Source: Ramlibacter sp.
Lineage (GTDB): Bacteria > Pseudomonadota > Gammaproteobacteria > Burkholderiales > Burkholderiaceae_C
NCBI GenBank assembly: GCA_016713005.1
Contig: JADJPY010000012.1
Span: 558,001-622,000 of the forward strand
Direction: 5' to 3'
Length of the DNA stretch: 64,000 bases
Shown here: positions 59,616-64,000 of the stretch, piece after piece
Position numbering within the stretch: the stretch's first letter is position 1
Layout: each line of letters begins with the position of its first letter
Made by a program: the position numbers and the translations under genes
Notes under the pieces: model-generated
The model's database searches: none
What the model was told of the DNA's origin: nothing
What the model saw: the letters and a program-made list of their open reading frames with translations, nothing else

Positions 59616-60889
59616 CACGTCACCGCATGTTTCTGGTTGAATTCCGGGCGCTGCCATTCGCCGCTGGCGAGTACCTGTCTCAGATGTTCCGCGGCGTTCC
59701 ACACGTCCTCAAAGCCGATGTACAGCGGCGTGAAGCCAAAGCGCAGGATGTCGGGGTGCTTGCCGCCGTCGCCGGCCCGGAAGTCACCGACCACGCCGCG
59801 CGCGATCAACGCCTGCACGATGGCATAGGCACCGGTGTCCCGGGTCAGGCACACCTGCGAGCCGCGTTGCGCGTGCTCGCGCGGGGTCGCCAGCCCGAGG
59901 CCATGCCCCGCGCAGCGCGCTTCCACCAATGCGATGAACAGGTCGGTCAGCGCCAGCGACTTCTTGCGCAGCGCCGCCATGCCGCCCAGCGGCTGCGCGG
60001 CCAGCAGCGTGTCCAGCCCGCAGTCCAGTGCCGTCATGCTCAGGATGGGCTGTGTGCCGCACAGGTAACGCGTGATGCCCGGCGCGGGCCGGTAGTCGGG
60101 TGTGAACTCGAACGGCGCCGCATGGCCCCACCAACCGGCCAGTGGTTGCCAGAACCGGTTGGCATGGCGCGGGTTGACCCACACAAACGCGGGCGCGCCG
60201 GGCCCGCCGTTGAGGTACTTGTAGCCGCAGCCGATGGCGAAGTCTGCGTTGGCGCCGCGCAGGTCCACCGGCACGGCGCCCGCACTGTGTGCCAGGTCCC
60301 ACACCGTGAGCGCGCCCGCCGCGTGGGCGGCGGCCGTGAGCGCTGCCATGTCGTGCATGGCGCCAGTGCGGTAGTTCACATGGGTCAGCATGAGCACGGC
60401 CACGTCGGAGGTCAGCGCAGTGGCGATCTCTTCGGCTTCCACCAACTGCAGTTGCAGCCCGCGTTCCCTGCACAGCGCCTCGGCGATGTACAGGTCGGTG
60501 GGGAAGTTGCTGCGCTCGCTCACCATCCGCTTGCGCTGCGGCGCGTCCTGCGCCGCGATGTTGAGCGCCGCGCTGAGCACCTTGTAGAGGTTGATCGAGG
60601 TGCTGTCGGTGGCCACCACTTCCCCCGCCCCGGCGCCGACGAGCTGCGCGATCTTGTCGCCCAGGGTTTGCGGCAGCGCGAACCAGCCCGCGCTGTTCCA
60701 GCTGCGGATCAGGCCCTCGCCCCACTCCTGCGTCACGGCGGCGGCCACGCGGGCCGGAGCCGCTGCGGGCATCACGCCCAGGGAATTTCCGTCCAGGTAG
60801 ATCACACCGGGCGGCACGGTGAACAGGGCACGCAGCGTGCGCAACGGGTCTTGGGCGTCAAGCGCCAGGCAGTCTTGCAGGGTCGTCAT
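59615..60889 (-). CDS. kynU: Kynureninase
   Basis: A 424-residue PLP enzyme cleaving kynurenine to anthranilate and alanine. VIYLDGNSLG near residue 30, LTHVNYRTGAMHD near 173, WDLAHSAGAVPVDL near 200 and the PLP lysine in IGCGYKYLNGGPGAPAF near 225. ATG 60889 overlaps the kynB stop (ATGA). Together with KynA and KynB it makes anthranilate from tryptophan. Confidence 0.97.
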   Translation of the reverse strand: MTTLQDCLALDAQDPLRTLRALFTVPPGVIYLDGNSLGVMPAAAPARVAAAVTQEWGEGLIRSWNSAGWFALPQTLGDKIAQLVGAGAGEVVATDSTSINLYKVLSAALNIAAQDAPQRKRMVSERSNFPTDLYIAEALCRERGLQLQLVEAEEIATALTSDVAVLMLTHVNYRTGAMHDMAALTAAAHAAGALTVWDLAHSAGAVPVDLRGANADFAIGCGYKYLNGGPGAPAFVWVNPRHANRFWQPLAGWWGHAAPFEFTPDYRPAPGITRYLCGTQPILSMTALDCGLDTLLAAQPLGGMAALRKKSLALTDLFIALVEARCAGHGLGLATPREHAQRGSQVCLTRDTGAYAIVQALIARGVVGDFRAGDGGKHPDILRFGFTPLYIGFEDVWNAAEHLRQVLASGEWQRPEFNQKHAVT

Positions 60890-61566
60890 GGGCTTCTCAG
60901 GGCGGCGCCGGGCTCGGCCAGTTCGCGCAGGACAGCGCGAACGGGTGAGGCGTCGGCCGTCATCAGTTTCAGGGGCAGGGCGATGAGTTCGTAGTCGCCC
61001 TCGGGCACGTCGTCCAGCACCAGGTTTTCCAGCACGCGCAGGTTGCGCTGGCGGATCACCTGGTGGCTGTCCAGCGTCTTGCTGTCGGCAGGGTCGATGC
61101 TGGCGGTGTCGATGCCGATCAGCTGCACGCCCAGGTCGGCCAGGCGTGTAACGACATCGGGCGCATAGGCAGCGAGTGCGCCGTCCCAGCGCTCGACCGG
61201 CATGCGCGCATAGGTGCGCACCAGCACGCGTGGCGGCAGGCCGTGCACCGCGTGGGCAATGTGCCGCCACTGCACCAGCGGCCCGCAACCGATGGCGTGG
61301 ATCACCCGGCAGGGCCCGAGAAAGGGCGACAGGTCCAGCTCGCCCACCGGCGCGCCTGCCGGGTCGTAGTGCAGCGGGGCGTCCGCGTGCGCGCCCACAT
61401 GCGGCGACAGCGTGATCGCGCTCACGTTGACCGGGCAGCCCGGACCGATGCTTGCGGACCATTGCTGCTGGTACGGGGTGTCGCCCGGGAACACCGGCGC
61501 GCCAGCGTGGACCGGGGGGGAAATGTCCCAGATCCGGGGGGCGGTGCGTGCAGTCTGGCGGGTCAT
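60886..61566 (-). CDS. kynB: Kynurenine formamidase
   Basis: A 226-residue metal-dependent (cyclase-family) hydrolase converting N-formylkynurenine to kynurenine and formate. RIWDISPPVHAGAPVFPGDTP near the N-terminus (two halves of the family motif), metal ligands in SPHVGAHADAPLHY (residues about 54-67, the HxxxHxD pattern) and IGIDTASIDPADSKTLDSHQ near 155. ATG 61566 is chosen; the frame is open to 61617 but the extra residues have no match. It is first in the kyn operon. Confidence 0.95.
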   Translation of the reverse strand: MTRQTARTAPRIWDISPPVHAGAPVFPGDTPYQQQWSASIGPGCPVNVSAITLSPHVGAHADAPLHYDPAGAPVGELDLSPFLGPCRVIHAIGCGPLVQWRHIAHAVHGLPPRVLVRTYARMPVERWDGALAAYAPDVVTRLADLGVQLIGIDTASIDPADSKTLDSHQVIRQRNLRVLENLVLDDVPEGDYELIALPLKLMTADASPVRAVLRELAEPGAALRSP

Positions 61567-61610
61567 GGGGGAGAAGTTTGCCCCCGACCCAAAAGACGTG
61601 GTGTCGGTAA

Positions 61611-61627
61611 TTTCCAACAGCCGGAAA
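61611..61627 (-). promoter_or_regulatory. Candidate operator upstream of kynBUA
   Basis: Inverted repeat TTTCC-N7-GGAAA in the only AT-richer stretch of the 135-bp gap before kynB. The size and spacing would suit an Lrp/AsnC-type regulator such as KynR, which controls kyn genes in relatives, but no kynR gene is in the window. Confidence 0.35.
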
Positions 61628-61701
61628 AAATACTTGAGGCCTAAAGCAGTTGCTCAGCCCTGAGGTACGCCCGTCGGCGCCAGGCCGTGGCGCAGGCGCG
61701 C

Positions 61702-61971
61702 CTATTCGCAGGCCGGGCTGCCGATTTGCAGTTCGTGGCATGGAGCCGGTCGCCACTCGTAGATGCCGCAGGCGACACGCCCGCCCACGGTGCCGGTCAG
61801 CGCCGCGCAACGCACGGGCAGGTGGTCGGTGCCGCGCATGCGGCAGATTGAATGGCTGACGGCGACAGTGAGGCCATCCGGGACCTGCCCGCCGGCCGAC
61901 TCAAGCTCCTGGACGGAAAAATCCACGCGGTAGGCCGCGCAGCATGCGCCGCAGTGCTGGCAGTCGTCCAT
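61702..61971 (-). CDS. YkgJ family cysteine cluster protein
   Basis: An 89-residue protein with the CxxCxxCC signature (CQHCGACC at residues 4-11) and three further cysteines (SICRM, VRCAAL, VACGIYEWRPAPC), the pattern of the zinc/iron-chelating YkgJ domain. Function is unknown in most members. ATG 61971 (MDDCQHCG) matches the family start. It lies 19 nt downstream of pdxH in the same direction. Confidence 0.85.
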   Translation of the reverse strand: MDDCQHCGACCAAYRVDFSVQELESAGGQVPDGLTVAVSHSICRMRGTDHLPVRCAALTGTVGGRVACGIYEWRPAPCHELQIGSPACE

Positions 61972-61990
61972 GGCGGACTCCGGTGATGTG

Positions 61991-62638
61991 TCAGGGCGCG
62001 AGACGCTCGCGCACCCAGCTGCCACCGTCCAGCCGGTAACGCAGGCGATCGTGAAGCCGGCTCTTGCGGCCCTGCCAGAACTGCCAAGTGTCGGGCTTGA
62101 GGCGGTAGCCTCCCCAGTGTGGGGGGCGGGGCGGCTGCAGCAGGAACTGCGCGGCGTACCTGGCGGCGGCAGTCACCAGCGCCGTGCGGCTTTCAATCAC
62201 CTCGCTTTGCGGGCTGGCCCAGGCGCCAATGCGGCTGTCCAGCGGCCGGCTGTGGAAGTAGGCATCGCTTTCGGTGTCCGACGTCTTCTCCACCACACCT
62301 TCGATGCGCACCGTGCGCTCCAGCTCGACCCAGTGGAACTGCAGCGCGGCATAGGGGTTGCCCGCCAGCTCGCGGCCCTTGCGGCTGGCGTAGTTGGTGT
62401 ACCAGACGATGCCGTTGGCGTCGTAGCCCTTGATCAGCACGACACGGGTGGAGGGCCGCAGGTCGTGACCCACGGTGGCCAGCGTCATTGCATTGGGTTC
62501 GGGCACACCGGCGGCGATGGCCTCCTTGAGCCACTGGTCGAACTGTGCCAGCGGGTCGGCGTGCGAGGCGTCTTCGCCCAGCTCGGCGCGCTCGTAGCTC
62601 TTGCGCAGGCTGGCGATGGAGGAGGAGGGGTCTGACAT
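61991..62638 (-). CDS. pdxH: Pyridoxamine 5'-phosphate oxidase
   Basis: A 215-residue FMN enzyme making pyridoxal phosphate. ADPLAQFDQWLKEAI near residue 27, STRVVLIKGYDANGIVWYTN near 63, SRKGRELAGNPYAALQFHW near 85 and the C-terminal RLHDRLRYRLDGGSWVRERLAP are standard. Only 12 bp separate its ATG from the divergent nucleotidyltransferase start. Confidence 0.97.
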   Translation of the reverse strand: MSDPSSSIASLRKSYERAELGEDASHADPLAQFDQWLKEAIAAGVPEPNAMTLATVGHDLRPSTRVVLIKGYDANGIVWYTNYASRKGRELAGNPYAALQFHWVELERTVRIEGVVEKTSDTESDAYFHSRPLDSRIGAWASPQSEVIESRTALVTAAARYAAQFLLQPPRPPHWGGYRLKPDTWQFWQGRKSRLHDRLRYRLDGGSWVRERLAP

Positions 62639-62650
62639 ACTGCCGAGTAT

Positions 62651-63232
62651 ATGGAGCAAGGCCAGACCCCACAGCCGGTGGTGATCGTGTTGGCCGCCGG
62701 GCGCGGCGAGCGCTTTCGTGCTTCCGGGGGCGCGCTGCACAAGCTCGATGCGCCGCTGGCGGGCAAGCCGGTGCTGGAACATGTGCTGGACGCCGTGCGC
62801 GCCAGCGGGTTGCCCATGCATGTGGTGCGGCCGGATCCGTCGCGCCCCGGCATGGGGGACTCCATCGCCGCGGGGGTGCGAGCCACCGCCGATGCGCCAG
62901 GATGGCTGGTGTTGCCCGGTGACCTGCCGCTTGTGCGCCCCGAAACGTTGCGGGCGGTGGCCACTGCCCTGCTCCAGGGTGCTGCGCAGGCTGTTGTGCC
63001 CTGGTGGGATGGCCACCGCGGTCATCCGGTCGGATTTGCCCACGCCTGCCGTGACGCCTTGCAGGATTTAAAGGGAAATCAGGGCGCAGCCCCCGTCCTG
63101 TCTGGATTGTCCGCTACAAATTGTGTAGCAAACATCACCTCCAACGACCCCGGCTGCATCACCGACATCGATACCCTGGACGACCTGGCCCGGGCCGAAG
63201 CCCTGGCCAGTCGGCGAACTCAGGGCACGTAG
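62651..63232 (+). CDS. MobA/MocA-like nucleotidyltransferase
   Basis: A 193-residue NTP-transferase. The N-terminal VIVLAAGRGERFRASGG is the nucleotide-binding signature, with KLDAPLAGKPVLEHVLDAV near 31, LVLPGDLPLVRPETL near 85 (metal aspartate) and GHRGHPVGFA near 119. Relatives attach CMP or GMP to molybdopterin (MocA/MobA); a molybdoenzyme is encoded 11 kb away, but no direct link is shown. Residues about 142-160 (GAAPVLSGLSATNCVAN) come from a repeat element, placed before the conserved DIDTLDDL end. Confidence 0.85.
   Translation: MEQGQTPQPVVIVLAAGRGERFRASGGALHKLDAPLAGKPVLEHVLDAVRASGLPMHVVRPDPSRPGMGDSIAAGVRATADAPGWLVLPGDLPLVRPETLRAVATALLQGAAQAVVPWWDGHRGHPVGFAHACRDALQDLKGNQGAAPVLSGLSATNCVANITSNDPGCITDIDTLDDLARAEALASRRTQGT
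63074..63129 (-). repeat. GCTA-N9-TAGC repeat element, copy 8 (inside nucleotidyltransferase gene)
   Basis: Head 63113-63129, 17-nt spacer, core AGCCCCCG at 63088-63095 (CGGGGGCT on minus); the tail reads GCGCC instead of AGGCC. In frame, antisense to the gene. Confidence 0.8.
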
Positions 63233-64000
63233 GCCACGGTGTACAAGGCGCCAGTGCAGTCGCTGGAGTAGCTGTAGTTGTAGGTCAGGCTGTAGCCCGT
63301 GCCCGAGACGGCGCCCGCGGCGGCAATGCTGTTCAGCGTTGAATTCCCCGCATTGCAGCTGGCAGCGCCCAGGCCGGTGACGCAGACCTTGGTGGGCGGC
63401 AGGGTGAACGGCAGTGTCATGGGGGGCGATCCGGTGGTCACTGTGCCGCTGCCGTCCACGGTGACAGCACAACTGCCGCCGCCGCCCCCTGCGCCGCCCA
63501 CGGTCAGCGTGCTGCCGTCAAACGCGAAGGTGATCGTGCCGCCGTTGGCGGTAAGGAACGCGGTGGTGAAGTTGGGCTGCAGCGAGGCAAAGGTGGCGGT
63601 GTTGCCCATCTGGAGGGCGATGAGTTCATTCACCGAGAAGGTGGGGCTGCCGCCGAGCTGGCGGTCGCGCACATACTGCGACACGGCTCGCAGCACGCGG
63701 CCGTAGTCGTTGAGCGTGCCGCTGACCAGCGGCACGCTGGTCACGATGTTGGTGCTGCCCAGGCCGAACTGGGTGGCCAGGTTGGCCGCGACGGTGTTGA
63801 AACTGGTGCTGTTGGGCCCGCCTATCACATAGGCCAGGTAAGTCAGGGGCGACAGCGTGGCGGTGACCGACCCGCTGGAGACGCTGAGCACGGTCTTGAG
63901 CTGGTTCAGCGGGGTCGGGTCACCGGTGATTTCGTCGGTGTAGGTGCCTCCCGAAATGGTGACGACCACATCGCCGCTGAACGTGATCTGCAGCGAATAG
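63220..64000 (-). CDS. Hypothetical surface/secreted protein (C-terminal part, cut by window edge)
   Basis: About 260 codons are visible and the frame is open to the right edge, so the N-terminus is missing. The sequence is rich in Ser, Thr, Gly and Ala, with beta-type stretches (ISGGTYTDEITGDPTPLNQL, SGSVTATLSPLTYLAYVIGG), a GGAGGGGG linker, and near the end a small domain with cysteines (CAVTVDGSG, KVCVTGLGAASCNAG, SDCTGALY). This composition suggests an exported protein. A predicted function cannot be given. Its 3' end overlaps that of the convergent nucleotidyltransferase gene by 13 nt. Confidence 0.65.
   Translation of the reverse strand, partial: YSLQITFSGDVVVTISGGTYTDEITGDPTPLNQLKTVLSVSSGSVTATLSPLTYLAYVIGGPNSTSFNTVAANLATQFGLGSTNIVTSVPLVSGTLNDYGRVLRAVSQYVRDRQLGGSPTFSVNELIALQMGNTATFASLQPNFTTAFLTANGGTITFAFDGSTLTVGGAGGGGGSCAVTVDGSGTVTTGSPPMTLPFTLPPTKVCVTGLGAASCNAGNSTLNSIAAAGAVSGTGYSLTYNYSYSSDCTGALYTVAYVP

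Overview
The window looks like chromosomal DNA of a high-GC betaproteobacterium, most likely Burkholderiales, family Comamonadaceae. Reasons: the neighbourhoods truA-trpF-trpB-trpA-accD, leuC-entericidin-leuD-leuB-asd-fimV and gltA-sdhE-sdhBADC / gntR-mdh-citE-like-acnB; co-existing AcnA and AcnB; and a roughly 54-bp intergenic repeat of a type I associate with that family. Genus is not resolved. No rRNA, tRNA, CRISPR array, transposase or phage gene was recognised.

Region 1 (1-454): 5' part of lysS on the minus strand.

Region 2 (567-21984): one long plus-strand cluster of 18 tightly packed, often overlapping genes for a nonulosonic-acid (legionaminic-type) surface glycan. The 3' half holds a complete set to make CMP-activated legionaminic-type sugar from UDP-GlcNAc: membrane 4,6-dehydratase, CBS-fused aminotransferase, NeuD/PglD acetyltransferase, NeuC hydrolysing epimerase, NeuB synthase and NeuA cytidylyltransferase, plus an SDR and a Gfo/Idh oxidoreductase. 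An N-acetyl-sugar amidotransferase with its own HisH/HisF-like ammonia channel can convert an acetamido to an acetamidino group. The 5' half has a MviN-type flippase, an HpcH/HpaI aldolase and a PglC-type initiating phosphoglycosyltransferase, followed by an unexpected set: both halves of a split glycine decarboxylase (GcvPA/GcvPB) without GcvH or GcvT, an AsnB-type amidotransferase, a glutamine synthetase of the type III / gamma-glutamylmethylamide synthetase kind, and a GT-B-like protein. My leading hypothesis is that glycine is decarboxylated to methylamine, which is captured on glutamate and used to make an N-methylated amide, amidine or glutamyl substituent on the sugar. This is inference from gene content.

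Region 3 (22067-35514): housekeeping genes, mostly minus strand: LON-substrate-binding protein, YggT (plus), accD, trpA, trpB, trpF, truA, fimV, asd, leuB, leuD, a 45-residue entericidin-like lipoprotein, leuC.

Region 4 (35606-46928): TCA cycle block. gltA, sdhE, sdhB, sdhA, sdhD and sdhC on minus; a GntR regulator; then mdh, a CitE-like protein, a secreted hypothetical and acnB on plus. A palindromic, repeated ATAAGAC site lies between gntR and mdh.

Region 5 (46978-64000): a small Cys-rich secreted protein, a PAS-only membrane protein, a molybdopterin oxidoreductase and an XRE/MmyB regulator (minus); serC, serA, acnA and a FAD monooxygenase (plus); kynBUA operon, a YkgJ protein and pdxH (minus); a MobA/MocA-like nucleotidyltransferase (plus); and a partial secreted or surface protein at the right edge.

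Scattered through the window are eight copies of a short repeat with a rigid architecture: GCTA-N9-TAGC, then exactly 17 nt, then CGGGGGCT and an AGGCC-like tail. Four lie inside coding sequence (murJ-like, trpF, acnA, mobA-like), all read in the same codon phase of the palindrome, and a fifth supplies the stop codon of the FAD monooxygenase.
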